Source: an uncultured Eubacteriales bacterium (lineage in GTDB: Bacteria; Bacillota; Clostridia; Oscillospirales; Acutalibacteraceae). From it: a DNA stretch of 64,000 bases. The notes below the pieces were generated by a model. The model saw only the letters and a program-made list of their open reading frames with translations. It searched no databases and was not told the DNA's origin. Location: NCBI GenBank assembly GCA_948527295.1, contig CAOSWK010000002.1:62001-126000 (forward strand), in the 5' to 3' direction. The position numbers were made by a program, and so were the translations under genes. This document shows positions 53,890 to 64,000 of this stretch, piece after piece (the first letter of the stretch is position 1; each line of letters begins with the position of its first letter).

Positions 53890-54055
53890 ATTCACCTCCA
53901 CAGCCAAAATTTTCAGATACACAAAAGCAAAACGCCCATTCCGCAAACCGCAGAAAAGGCGCAAACACTCACAAAACAAGCATACCCGCGCTAATCCTCG
54001 GTAGGCGTGAACTCACATTACGCATAATCATGCACCTACTGTCTTTGGAATAACA
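53890..54055 (-). ncRNA. Ribosomal protein L10 leader with attenuator
   Basis: Autoregulatory leader bound by L10-(L12)4. Characteristic elements are AGTAGGTGCATG, then TTCACGCCTACCGAGGATTA, which pair as in known L10 leaders. Further down, CGCCTTTTC (53953-53961) pairs with GAATGGGCG (53932-53940) ahead of TTTTGCTTTT. That is an intrinsic terminator that L10 binding could favour when ribosomal protein is in excess. Confidence 0.85.
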
Positions 54056-54065
54056 GTCTTAAAGT

Positions 54066-54094
54066 ATGATACCACTCATTTTCAAGTTTGTCAA
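54066..54094 (-). promoter_or_regulatory. Promoter of rplJL
   Basis: TTGACA and TATCAT are 17 nt apart on the minus strand, directly upstream of the L10 leader. Confidence 0.8.
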
Positions 54095-54132
54095 GAGGTT
54101 CAAAAAATTTTCGCACAAATTTTTAAACAAAG

Positions 54133-55527
54133 CTAAAATTCTGCAGTTCCGGTAGTTCTGGGGAAGGGTAGCACGTCCCGAATATTTGAGATTCCCGTCA
54201 AATACATGATAAGACGTTCAAACCCTAAGCCAAACCCCGAATGCACCGCCGACCCGTATCGCCGAAGGTCCAAGTACCACCAATAGTCTTCCTCTTGCAA
54301 ATTTAATTCCTTCATCCGCAAAATCAAGCGCTCCAACCGTTCTTCACGCTGGCTTCCCCCCACAATTTCGCCAATCCCAGGCACCAGCAAATCCATCGCC
54401 GCCACGGTCCGGCCATCCTCGTTCTCGCGCATATAAAACGACTTTATCTCCTTGGGGTAGTCGATCACAAAAACCGGCTTTTGGTAGACCTTCTCCGTCA
54501 AATACTTCTCGTGCTCGGTCTGCAGATCTATTCCCCACGACACCTTATACTCAAAGGCATCATTATTCTTTTCCAGAATTTTTATTGCGTCCGTGTACGT
54601 CACAACGCCAAAGTCCGAATTCACAATATTCGTGAGCTTGCTTATCAGCTCTTTGTCGTAAAAATTGTTAAAAAACTCCATATCCGCCGAGCAAATCGCC
54701 AGCACGTAGCTTATGATGAATTTCATCATGTTCTCGGCAACGTCCATGCAGTCCTTTAAGTCAGCAAACGCCATTTCTGGCTCAATCATCCAAAACTCCG
54801 CTGCGTGCCGCTGTGTGTAAGATTTCTCTGCCCGAAAGGTGGGCCCAAACGTATAAATGTTTCCCAACGCCAGTGCCATGCATTCGCCCTCCAGCTGGCC
54901 AGAGACCGTCAGTGAGGTATGCTTTTGAAAAAAGTCCTGCGAATAGTCCACATGGCCGTCCTCAGTCTTCGGAACATTCTCAAGATCCAGCGTAGTAATC
55001 GTAAACATCTCGCCGGCGCCTTCACAGTCGCTGCCCGTGATTATCGGAGTGTGCGCGTAAACGAACCCCTGCTCCTGAAAAAACTTATGAATAGCATAAG
55101 CCGCAGCAGAACGGACTCTATAAGCCGCGCCAAATGTGTTCGTCCTGGGACGCAGATGCGCAATCGTCCTCAAATATTCAAGCGTGTGCCTCTTTTTTTG
55201 CAGCGGATAATCACTCGTAGATTCGCCTTCGATAAAGATTTCGGTTGCCTGAATTTCAAAAGGTTGCTTGGCCTGTGGGGTAAGCAGCAAATTGCCTTTT
55301 ACGCAAACCGCCGATCCCACGTTGAGTTTGGCGACCTCCCTAAAATTCTCCACCTTGTCCTCAACAAAAACCACCTGCAGGTCCTTAAAAAAGCTGCCAT
55401 CGTTAAGCTGCATAAATCCCAATGCCTTCGAGTCCCGAATAGTCTTAACCCAGCCGCAAACGGTTATTCCTTTATCCGCAAATCTCGCCGAATTCTTGTA
55501 AAGCTCCGCTATTTTTACTCTCTTCAT
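54133..55527 (-). CDS. asnS: Asparaginyl-tRNA synthetase
   Basis: Class IIb synthetase that charges tRNA-Asn, 464 aa. The N-terminal OB-fold anticodon domain ([25 protein letters not shown]) is followed by the catalytic core: motif 2 ([29 protein letters not shown]) and motif 3 ([16 protein letters not shown]). The AsnRS-type [11 protein letters not shown] is present. No Shine-Dalgarno lies near the ATG. GAAGGG lies 43 nt upstream beyond a strong hairpin. The leader has no T-box. Confidence 0.96.
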   Translation of the reverse strand: MKRVKIAELYKNSARFADKGITVCGWVKTIRDSKALGFMQLNDGSFFKDLQVVFVEDKVENFREVAKLNVGSAVCVKGNLLLTPQAKQPFEIQATEIFIEGESTSDYPLQKKRHTLEYLRTIAHLRPRTNTFGAAYRVRSAAAYAIHKFFQEQGFVYAHTPIITGSDCEGAGEMFTITTLDLENVPKTEDGHVDYSQDFFQKHTSLTVSGQLEGECMALALGNIYTFGPTFRAEKSYTQRHAAEFWMIEPEMAFADLKDCMDVAENMMKFIISYVLAICSADMEFFNNFYDKELISKLTNIVNSDFGVVTYTDAIKILEKNNDAFEYKVSWGIDLQTEHEKYLTEKVYQKPVFVIDYPKEIKSFYMRENEDGRTVAAMDLLVPGIGEIVGGSQREERLERLILRMKELNLQEEDYWWYLDLRRYGSAVHSGFGLGFERLIMYLTGISNIRDVLPFPRTTGTAEF

Positions 55528-55530
55528 CGC

Positions 55531-55580
55531 AAGGCATAATCAGCCAAACGGCCGCATTATGCGCTTCCCACCCTTCTTTT
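55531..55580 (-). promoter_or_regulatory. Displaced Shine-Dalgarno plus strong stem-loop before asnS
   Basis: On the minus strand AGAAGGGTGGG is followed at once by AAGCGCATAATGCGGCC, loop GTTT, then GGCTGATTATGCCTT. This gives up to 15 bp with two single-base bulges. GCG and then the ATG follow. Folded, the GAAGGG lies about 7 nt from the ATG; unfolded, about 43. The hairpin also contains an ATG frame (ATG CGG CCG TTT GGC TGA) that ends before the asnS start, so a five-codon leader peptide is the rival explanation. Confidence 0.6.
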
Positions 55581-55600
55581 TATATAAAATTTCAGCATAT

Positions 55601-55629
55601 ATTATACCAAACTCTGGCTAAACTATCAA
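55601..55629 (-). promoter_or_regulatory. Promoter of asnS
   Basis: TTGATA and TATAAT are 17 nt apart on the minus strand. The mRNA would start near 55594 and carry about 67 nt of leader, which is almost entirely the ribosome site and hairpin. Confidence 0.75.
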
Positions 55630-55639
55630 CAAAGCCCGT

Positions 55640-55663
55640 AAAACTCCCGCTCAGCTGAGTTTT
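55640..55663 (-). terminator. Possible terminator after the V-ATPase operon
   Basis: AAAACTC (55640-55646) and GAGTTTT (55657-55663) form a 7-bp stem just beyond atpD. The T-run on the minus strand is only four long, so it is weak. Confidence 0.4.
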
Positions 55664-55668
55664 ATTTA

Positions 55669-56295
55669 TCATTTGGTTGCGCCGGTTTTCATCAATCTCG
55701 CTTGAGCACTGCGTTCGTTTTCGTCCAGCTTCATCAAAATGTACCGGATCCCGCCCTCTGCCTGAGGAATCACCACATACTCCAGCGCGTTGACTCTTCT
55801 GCGCGTTTTTTCGATTTCTCTAGCCAAAAGCTGACATGATTTCTCGACCTCCGCCAACTTCAGCATATCTTCAAAAACCTCCGAGAGCGCCCCCACCGCG
55901 TCGTCCAAGCTAAAAGATGTAAACGCCAGCCCATACGAATATATGTCGTTTTTGTCGGCCGTCCTGGTGCTAAAGCTAAACTTCGGCACGTTCACGCTCA
56001 TAATGTTCCTGCTAGAAACCTCAATAGAAACGGCCTGCTTAGGCGCAAGGAGCGCAACATTTAAGGCTTCTTCGCTCATTTCAGATTTAGCCATCAAAAA
56101 TTTTTCGTTGGCCCTTTTTATGCCGCGCTCAACCTTCTGCCGCAGATTTTTGTTCTCCTCCACCATGGCGATGAACTGCTTCATCAGCTCGTCTCGTTTG
56201 TCCTTCAAGAGCTTGTGCCCCCGCACGGCCATGACTCGCTTCTTTTTAAGCCTCGTGAGCTCCATTCTAGTGGGATTCACCTGTGCTGTCGCCAT
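55669..56295 (-). CDS. atpD: V-type ATPase subunit D
   Basis: Central rotor shaft of the V/A-type ATPase, 208 aa, mostly two long helices (MELTRLKKKRVMAVRGHKLLKDKRDEL is the family N-terminus, about 7-33). Its start is preceded by GGTGAT at the very end of atpB (2-bp gap). Last gene of the operon. Confidence 0.95.
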   Translation of the reverse strand: MATAQVNPTRMELTRLKKKRVMAVRGHKLLKDKRDELMKQFIAMVEENKNLRQKVERGIKRANEKFLMAKSEMSEEALNVALLAPKQAVSIEVSSRNIMSVNVPKFSFSTRTADKNDIYSYGLAFTSFSLDDAVGALSEVFEDMLKLAEVEKSCQLLAREIEKTRRRVNALEYVVIPQAEGGIRYILMKLDENERSAQARLMKTGATK

Positions 56296-56297
56296 AA

Positions 56298-57677
56298 TTA
56301 ATCACCACTTTTTCCGTAATATTCGTCCAAGTACTCGTCCTTAATCCGCTTGAGTTCGCTGCGCGGCAAAATCGAAAGCAGCTTCCAGCCGATGTCCAGT
56401 GTCTCCTCGATGCTTCTGTCATTTTCGTACCCCTGCGAGACGTACTCCTCCTCAAAAGCGTCCGCAAATTTGGCGTAAAGCTTGTCGATGTCCGTAAGCG
56501 CCGCCTCTCCAAGGATTATCATAAGCTCCTTCGCTTCCTTGCCCCTAGCATACGCCGAAAACAGCTGATTCATCGTATTCGCGTGGTCTTCTCTGGTCTT
56601 GCCCTTGCCGATTCCCTTATCTTTTAAGCGCGAAAGTGACGGCAAAACGTCAATCGGCGGCGTCAGGCCCTTTCTAAACAATTCTCGGCTCAAAATGATT
56701 TGCCCCTCTGTTATATACCCCGTCAAATCTGGGATCGGGTGCGTTTTGTCATCCTCAGGCATCGTCAGAATCGGAATAAGCGTGATGCTGCCCTTTTTCC
56801 CCTTCTGACGTCCCGCTCGTTCGTAAATCGAAGCTAAATCTGTATACATATAGCCTGGATATCCACGCCGACCGGGGACTTCTCTGCGCGCGGCCGAAAC
56901 CTCCCTCAAAGCGTCGGCATAGTTCGTGATGTCCGTCATGATCACCAGCACGTGCATATCCTTCTCAAAAGCCAAGAACTCCGCCGCCGTCAAGGCCATC
57001 TTGGGCGTAGCGATGCGCTCAACCGCCGGGTCGTTGGCCAAATTCAAAAACATCACCGTCCGGTCTATGGCGCCGGTGGCCTCAAAGCTCTCAACGAAAA
57101 ATTGCGACTCCTCAAAAGTGATGCCCATCGCCGCAAAAACAACCGCAAAAGACTCCTGCGCACCGCGAACCTTAGCCTGGCGCGCTATTTGAGCCGCCAG
57201 TTTTGCATGAGGCAATCCACTGGCAGAAAAAATCGGTAACTTTTGGCCTCTAACGAGCGTATTCAAGCCATCGATAGCCGAAACGCCCGTCTGAATAAAC
57301 TCCTGCGGATAATTTCTCGCAGCAGGGTTCATCGGCAAGCCATTTATGTCCATTCGCTTTTCTGGCAAAACTTCTGCACCGCCGTCAATAGGCCGTCCCA
57401 ACCCGTCAAAAACTCGACTCAGCATATCAATCGAGACGCCAAGCTGCATGCTTCTGCCCAAAAATCGCACCTTGCTGTTAGAAAGATTTATCCCCGCGGA
57501 ATTCTCAAACAGCTGCACCAAAGCATTCGTCCCGTCAATTTCAAGCACTCTGCACCGGCGTTTTTCTCCGTTTGCAAGCTCTATTTCGCCCAGCTCATCG
57601 AAGTTCACGTCCTCAACATCCCTCACCAACATCAAAGGGCCGGCAACTTCCTCTATCGTTCTGTACTCCTTCGGCAT
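56298..57677 (-). CDS. atpB: V-type ATPase subunit B
   Basis: Non-catalytic regulatory subunit of the A3B3 headpiece, 459 aa. It lacks a P-loop, as expected. Family blocks include [33 protein letters not shown], and [20 protein letters not shown] with the Arg finger region. Start at ATG 57677, GGGAGG 8 nt upstream, directly at the atpA stop. Confidence 0.96.
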   Translation of the reverse strand: MPKEYRTIEEVAGPLMLVRDVEDVNFDELGEIELANGEKRRCRVLEIDGTNALVQLFENSAGINLSNSKVRFLGRSMQLGVSIDMLSRVFDGLGRPIDGGAEVLPEKRMDINGLPMNPAARNYPQEFIQTGVSAIDGLNTLVRGQKLPIFSASGLPHAKLAAQIARQAKVRGAQESFAVVFAAMGITFEESQFFVESFEATGAIDRTVMFLNLANDPAVERIATPKMALTAAEFLAFEKDMHVLVIMTDITNYADALREVSAARREVPGRRGYPGYMYTDLASIYERAGRQKGKKGSITLIPILTMPEDDKTHPIPDLTGYITEGQIILSRELFRKGLTPPIDVLPSLSRLKDKGIGKGKTREDHANTMNQLFSAYARGKEAKELMIILGEAALTDIDKLYAKFADAFEEEYVSQGYENDRSIEETLDIGWKLLSILPRSELKRIKDEYLDEYYGKSGD

Positions 57678-59446
57678 CAAAAATCCTCCCTCTTTAATGT
57701 TGACCCGATCTCCTCCGACATCGCCCGCGCTATGCTATCGTACTCATTTTTACTTTCTAAATTAGAAATATACTTAAATCGCCCAATTCGCTCTCTTACC
57801 GGCAGGCTCAGCAGCAGCTCTATCTGCGCGCCGTTTTCCAGCACTTGCCGCGCCAAATCGTAAAACTCCAAGATCAGCCTTATCATCAGGCACTGTTTGT
57901 CTATCGTCGTGTAGGCGTCCTCCTCGTGGAAGGCGTTCTGATGCAAGAAGTCCTCCCGAATCGACCGTGCCACCTCTAGCTTTAGCCTATCCTGTGCCGA
58001 CAAAGCGTCCATTCCAACAAGCTTCACAATCTCCTCAAGTTCGGCCTCCTCCTGCAAAAGCCGCATCATCCGCGTCCGCAGCCGCATAAATTCCGAATCC
58101 ACGTTACCATTGAACCACTCCGACAAAGTGTCTACGTACAAGGAGTAGCTGTTTAGCCAGTTTATCGCCGGAAAATGCCGCCTGTACGCCAGCGAGGAGT
58201 CCAGCCCCCAAAAAACCTTTACAATCCGTAAAGTCGCCTGCGCCACCGGCTCAGAGATATCCCCACCCGGCGGAGAAACCGCTCCAATAACGGATAACGC
58301 GCCCTCTCGCGGAGTTTTTCCCAAAGACATAACTCGGCCGGCACGCTCATAAAATTGCGCCAACCTGCTACCCAAATACGCCGGATATCCCTCTTCGCCG
58401 GGCATCTCTTGCAATCGGCCGGACATTTCCCGCAATGCTTCGGCCCACCGCGAAGTTGAATCTGCCATGAGCGCCACAGAATAGCCCATGTCCCGGAAAT
58501 ATTCGGCAATGGTGATGCCCGTGTATATCGAAGCTTCGCGCGCCGCGACCGGCATATCCGAAGTGTTCGCAATCAAAACCGTACGCTTCATCAAAGACTG
58601 CCCCGTTTTGGGGTCAATCAACTCCGGGAACTCATTCAAAACGTCCGTCATTTCGTTGCCGCGCTCTCCGCAACCAATGTAAACAACAATATCCGCGTCA
58701 GCCCATTTGGCCAACTGATGCTGCACTACGGTCTTTCCGCTACCAAAAGGCCCCGGCACAGCGGCCACCCCGCCCTTAGCGATAGGAAAAAGCGTATCTA
58801 TAACCCGCTGCCCCGTGATTAGCGGCATGTTGGGCGACATCTTTTTTTTGTACGGCCGGCCCACTCTAACGGGCCACTTCTGCATCAGAGTCAGCTCTCT
58901 TGCCCCTTTTTCGGTCTTTATCGTGGCGACGGCCTTATCCACCGCATAGCTGCCCTCTTTTATCGACTCAACGACGCCAAACACGCCACTTGGCACCATT
59001 ATTCTGTGCTTGACCAGCTCTGTCTCTGCGACGGTTCCGATGATGTCGCCAGGTTCGACTTCTTCTCCGACCTTAACTCGAGGGACAAACGCCCATTTTT
59101 TGTCTCGCTTTAGCGCCGGCGCCTCGACTCCTCGCTTTAGATTATTCCCCGAAGCTTTCATAATGTCATCTAGCGGCCGCTGAATTCCGTCAAAAATGCT
59201 GCCAATAAGCCCCGGACCAAGCTCCACGCTCAACGGTTCTTTTGTCGACTCTACCGGCGCGCCCGGCCCAAGCCCCGAAGTCTCTTCATAGACCTGAATC
59301 GAAGCCTTATCGCCGTGCATCTCGATAATCTCGCCGATCAAATGCTCGTCGCTAACCTTAACCACGTCAAACATATTCGCGTCCTTCATGTTTTCCGCGA
59401 TAACAAGCGGCCCCGCGACCTTTTTTATAATGCCCTTGCCCATCAT
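57677..59446 (-). CDS. atpA: V-type ATPase catalytic subunit A
   Basis: ATP-hydrolysing subunit, 588-589 aa. The P-loop is [17 protein letters not shown], with [13 protein letters not shown] and [14 protein letters not shown]. The A-specific insert (about 110-190, [17 protein letters not shown]) is present. Two ATGs in a row (59446, 59443) follow AGGTG; either could serve. Confidence 0.97.
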   Translation of the reverse strand: MMGKGIIKKVAGPLVIAENMKDANMFDVVKVSDEHLIGEIIEMHGDKASIQVYEETSGLGPGAPVESTKEPLSVELGPGLIGSIFDGIQRPLDDIMKASGNNLKRGVEAPALKRDKKWAFVPRVKVGEEVEPGDIIGTVAETELVKHRIMVPSGVFGVVESIKEGSYAVDKAVATIKTEKGARELTLMQKWPVRVGRPYKKKMSPNMPLITGQRVIDTLFPIAKGGVAAVPGPFGSGKTVVQHQLAKWADADIVVYIGCGERGNEMTDVLNEFPELIDPKTGQSLMKRTVLIANTSDMPVAAREASIYTGITIAEYFRDMGYSVALMADSTSRWAEALREMSGRLQEMPGEEGYPAYLGSRLAQFYERAGRVMSLGKTPREGALSVIGAVSPPGGDISEPVAQATLRIVKVFWGLDSSLAYRRHFPAINWLNSYSLYVDTLSEWFNGNVDSEFMRLRTRMMRLLQEEAELEEIVKLVGMDALSAQDRLKLEVARSIREDFLHQNAFHEEDAYTTIDKQCLMIRLILEFYDLARQVLENGAQIELLLSLPVRERIGRFKYISNLESKNEYDSIARAMSEEIGSTLKREDF

Positions 59447-59463
59447 TTCACCTGCTAACTTAT

Positions 59464-59778
59464 TTATGAAAATAAAATGTCCGTCCCCACAGCCTTTATG
59501 ACGGATTCCTTCAAAGCCTTCATCCCAAGTCTGGCTTCGCCCGCCACGCCGGGGATCGGGATGATTGAAACCTGCATTTCCGCCGTGAGTTCTAGCAATT
59601 CGTCATAATCCTCGGCAATAATGGATTCCGTCAAAAATATCACCGCTAAATCCTCGTTTATCAGCCGCATTACAACGGCTCGGGCTTCCTTAGAGTCCTT
59701 TACCGGAAAAACCTCCAACCCAAGCGCCGCAAAGCCATAAATGCTGTCTCTTTCGCCAACCACCGCTATTCTATGCAT
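59464..59778 (-). CDS. atpF: V-type ATPase subunit F
   Basis: Small Rossmann-like rotor subunit of 104 aa that binds D ([27 protein letters not shown]). Its start overlaps the end of atpC by 8 nt. Confidence 0.93.
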   Translation of the reverse strand: MHRIAVVGERDSIYGFAALGLEVFPVKDSKEARAVVMRLINEDLAVIFLTESIIAEDYDELLELTAEMQVSIIPIPGVAGEARLGMKALKESVIKAVGTDILFS

Positions 59779-60754
59779 ACATCATCCGTATCCTCTCTTT
59801 TATCAAGCCGCTTTCAGCGCGATTTCGCTTGCCCGAAAGAATAATCCTAGCGACCTTTATCTCGTTCTGACGGGCCAAAATGTAAGCAATAATCGGGCCA
59901 ATTGAAAAACAATCGTACTTTTCGGCCTCAATAAGCTCAATAATCCTGTTATCGCGCCAAACATCAAACCTTTGCAAAGACTCCGCAACAAAAGGCACCA
60001 CGTCCGCATAAGGCGTGACCTCCAAATACTCAAGCAAGTCCGCTTGCCCCATCATTGCTACTTCTGTCAATTTCTTAACATCCAGAGAATCGCATGCAAC
60101 CAACTCAGAACTCAAAAATTCGCGCCCTTTGTGCATTGCTTGGCCACGAAACACGATTTTTATATTTGCACTAGCCACAAAAAATTCCGCGTACGCTTTT
60201 ATCAACCCAACTTTAGAGCCATCGCCCTCAGCTTTAATCGCATTTAGAAAGGCTTTGTCGATAATATCATCGCACAGCTGGCCGTCCTCAGTGTGGAGGA
60301 GTTTATAAAACGCTTCACGGGCAGGCTCGGTCATCCCTTGTGGCAAATTCGCGAAGTCGCCCTCTTCTACGCATTTGATCAAACGTGAAATGTCCACTGT
60401 TCCGCCCGGCATGAAGAGGTCCTTCGACAGCGACTCCGTTATATAGCCCTTTATGGCGGCCTTCAAGTTGTGATAATCTATCGGCAGCAAAATCACTCGA
60501 AATGGCTCTCTATCGGCCACTAACTCTGCCACCAGCTGCCAAAGCCTCTGTTCTTCCGCCTTCAACATAAACTGGTAGTCGCAATCAGGGCCCTTGGCGT
60601 CTAGGGTTTCGTCGCCCCAACCCTTGTCCCTTAACGCATTCACGCACTCTTCGTAAGACTCGCAAGCCATCAGCCGGCTAACGTCCTGCTCCGATAGCAA
60701 AGAGAGCTCCCGTGCCCGTATCCGCGCGACAGCATAGGTATATCGGTCCTTCAT
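59771..60754 (-). CDS. atpC: V-type ATPase subunit C (d-type)
   Basis: Socket subunit that joins the rotor shaft to the K ring, 327 aa, all-helical, beginning KDRYTYAVARIRARELSLLS and containing EVTPYADVVPFV and IGPIIAYILARQNEIKVARI, the family's C-terminal signature. AAGGGGGCGAGG precedes the ATG. Confidence 0.93.
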   Translation of the reverse strand: MKDRYTYAVARIRARELSLLSEQDVSRLMACESYEECVNALRDKGWGDETLDAKGPDCDYQFMLKAEEQRLWQLVAELVADREPFRVILLPIDYHNLKAAIKGYITESLSKDLFMPGGTVDISRLIKCVEEGDFANLPQGMTEPAREAFYKLLHTEDGQLCDDIIDKAFLNAIKAEGDGSKVGLIKAYAEFFVASANIKIVFRGQAMHKGREFLSSELVACDSLDVKKLTEVAMMGQADLLEYLEVTPYADVVPFVAESLQRFDVWRDNRIIELIEAEKYDCFSIGPIIAYILARQNEIKVARIILSGKRNRAESGLIKERIRMMYA

Positions 60755-60793
60755 CGCCTCGCCCCCTTCTCGTTTTAATCCGCTTTTTGAAAA

Positions 60794-61387
60794 TTACGCA
60801 AACAAAATTTCATTCACTTCGTCGGACAACAGCTCAAAATTGCAATCAAACAGCGCATCAAAAGTGCAATTTTCTTCGATATCGCCATAAGACAAAATAA
60901 ATCCGCCGGCAATGTCACGCGTTTTGGCAGAGATTTTAAGCTCTCCTCCCGCCAACTGAGCCACTTCTGCTAATCTGTCCTTAAAGCCCGCCGGTACTTT
61001 TTTCAAATCCTCTTCGCAGAAAATTATCTCGCCGCTTTGGGCACCAGCATACTTTCTGCACAACTTCAAAATTGCCTCAAAGTACTCTTCAACCGGCATC
61101 CGGCGCAGATTTTCCTTAGCCTCATTTAAAACCGAGCCGATAATCTCGCGCTTTGCATCTAAAATTTGCTCGCGTTCCTTTAATTTGCCTTTAGATTTGG
61201 CCTTTTGCAAGATGAACTCTGCCTTGTCTTCGGCGTTCTTTATGATCAATTCTGCACGCTTTTCTGCCTCTTTTTTCGCGCTAACCAAAACTTCGCTAGC
61301 CTTGAACTTCCCCGCTGCGAGTATCATTTCGGCGTCCTTATTCGCTTCGTCATCGATGCAGCTTAATATTTTATCTAACCCAGTCAT
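60794..61387 (-). CDS. atpE: V-type ATPase subunit E
   Basis: Peripheral stalk subunit, 197 aa: a long helical coiled coil (EANKDAEMILAAGKFKASEVL, KAEFILQKAKSKGKLKERE) and a C-terminal globular domain. The usual coiled-coil partner (G/H subunit) is not encoded in this part of the operon. Start ATG 61387, GGGAG 9 nt upstream. Confidence 0.9.
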   Translation of the reverse strand: MTGLDKILSCIDDEANKDAEMILAAGKFKASEVLVSAKKEAEKRAELIIKNAEDKAEFILQKAKSKGKLKEREQILDAKREIIGSVLNEAKENLRRMPVEEYFEAILKLCRKYAGAQSGEIIFCEEDLKKVPAGFKDRLAEVAQLAGGELKISAKTRDIAGGFILSYGDIEENCTFDALFDCNFELLSDEVNEILFA

Positions 61388-61420
61388 AGACAAAAACTCC
61401 CAACTTAGAATAAATCCCGG

Positions 61421-63926
<2,506 letters not shown>

Positions 63927-64000
63927 AGCTGCGCAACCACCTTTTCGGCACTTATAATTGTTCTAATTTCTAATTGCTCAATTTACAATAGCGTTAATAA
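63927..64000 (-). promoter_or_regulatory. Leader region of the V-ATPase operon
   Basis: 74 AT-rich bases to the window edge, holding the AAAAGGTGG ribosome site of atpI and a possible weak -10 (TTATAA). Whether a G/H subunit gene precedes lies outside the window. Confidence 0.35.

Noticed and set aside
55528..55600. T-box riboswitch before asnS
   Set aside because: The leader is only about 67 nt with no specifier loop or T-box sequence; the hairpin sits between ribosome site and start codon.

Overview
The window looks like a chromosomal segment of a Gram-positive member of the Clostridia (Bacillota), most like uncultured Oscillospirales/Ruminococcaceae-type lineages. The basis is gene order and content, not a database match. 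There is a remA-gmk-rpoZ-priA-def-fmt-yugP-rlmN-prpC-prkC run, a V-type ATPase operon, spoIID, mreBCD, PASTA kinase signalling, and cohesin-like and dockerin-like surface proteins. Coding density is high, TTG starts are common, and most genes have clear AGGAGG-type ribosome sites. An ATP/ADP translocase of the rickettsial/chlamydial/plastid NTT family (8637-10151) is the strongest hint that the organism exploits a host cell's nucleotide pool. A secreted zinc phospholipase C (44055-44825) and a polyamine importer fit that picture, but a host association is inference.

Layout. 0-6.3 kb (minus strand): M23 peptidase, hemolysin-III, typA, LURP-one-like protein, Na/Pi transporter, prfB. 6.4-10.2 kb: zinc-finger membrane protein, galE, then the convergent ATP/ADP translocase. 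10.5-16.6 kb (plus): potABCD, a membrane-anchored cohesin-like protein, and a TSUP permease split into two genes. 16.6-26.3 kb (minus): the conserved translation/nucleotide/kinase operon from remA down to prkC. 26.5-33.1 kb (plus): trmB, an FG-GAP lipoprotein with a two-component system, prmC, two TrkA-type proteins. 33.2-41.6 kb: spoIID, a membrane protein, gap, prfA, Sua5/TsaC, a dockerin-bearing secreted protein and an orphan Card1/DUF1887-like CARF protein. 41.7-45.1 kb: an AT-rich minus-strand block with a coiled-coil protein, a zinc-ribbon membrane protein, a secreted protein of unknown function and phospholipase C behind a perfect consensus promoter. 45.2-51.1 kb: M18 aminopeptidase, lytic transglycosylase, polysaccharide deacetylase, mreBCD. 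51.2-55.5 kb: two double-glycine leader peptides, dut, tRNA-Gln, rplJL with an L10 leader, asnS. 55.7-63.9 kb: V-ATPase atpIKECFABD, with Na+-type ligands in the K subunit.

The two most unusual signals are these. (1) The ATP/ADP translocase sits in an otherwise ordinary clostridial chromosome, together with a Na+-type V-ATPase that could turn imported ATP into a sodium gradient. (2) Five genes (M23 peptidase, trmB, a response regulator, the second trkA, asnS) show a recurrent arrangement. A strong Shine-Dalgarno lies 38-44 nt from the ATG, no Shine-Dalgarno lies at the normal distance, and an inverted repeat sits between the two, so that folding would restore near-normal spacing in most cases. 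Also of note are the paired GG-leader peptides, each behind its own perfect consensus promoter, and the orphan CARF protein with an altered nuclease motif.
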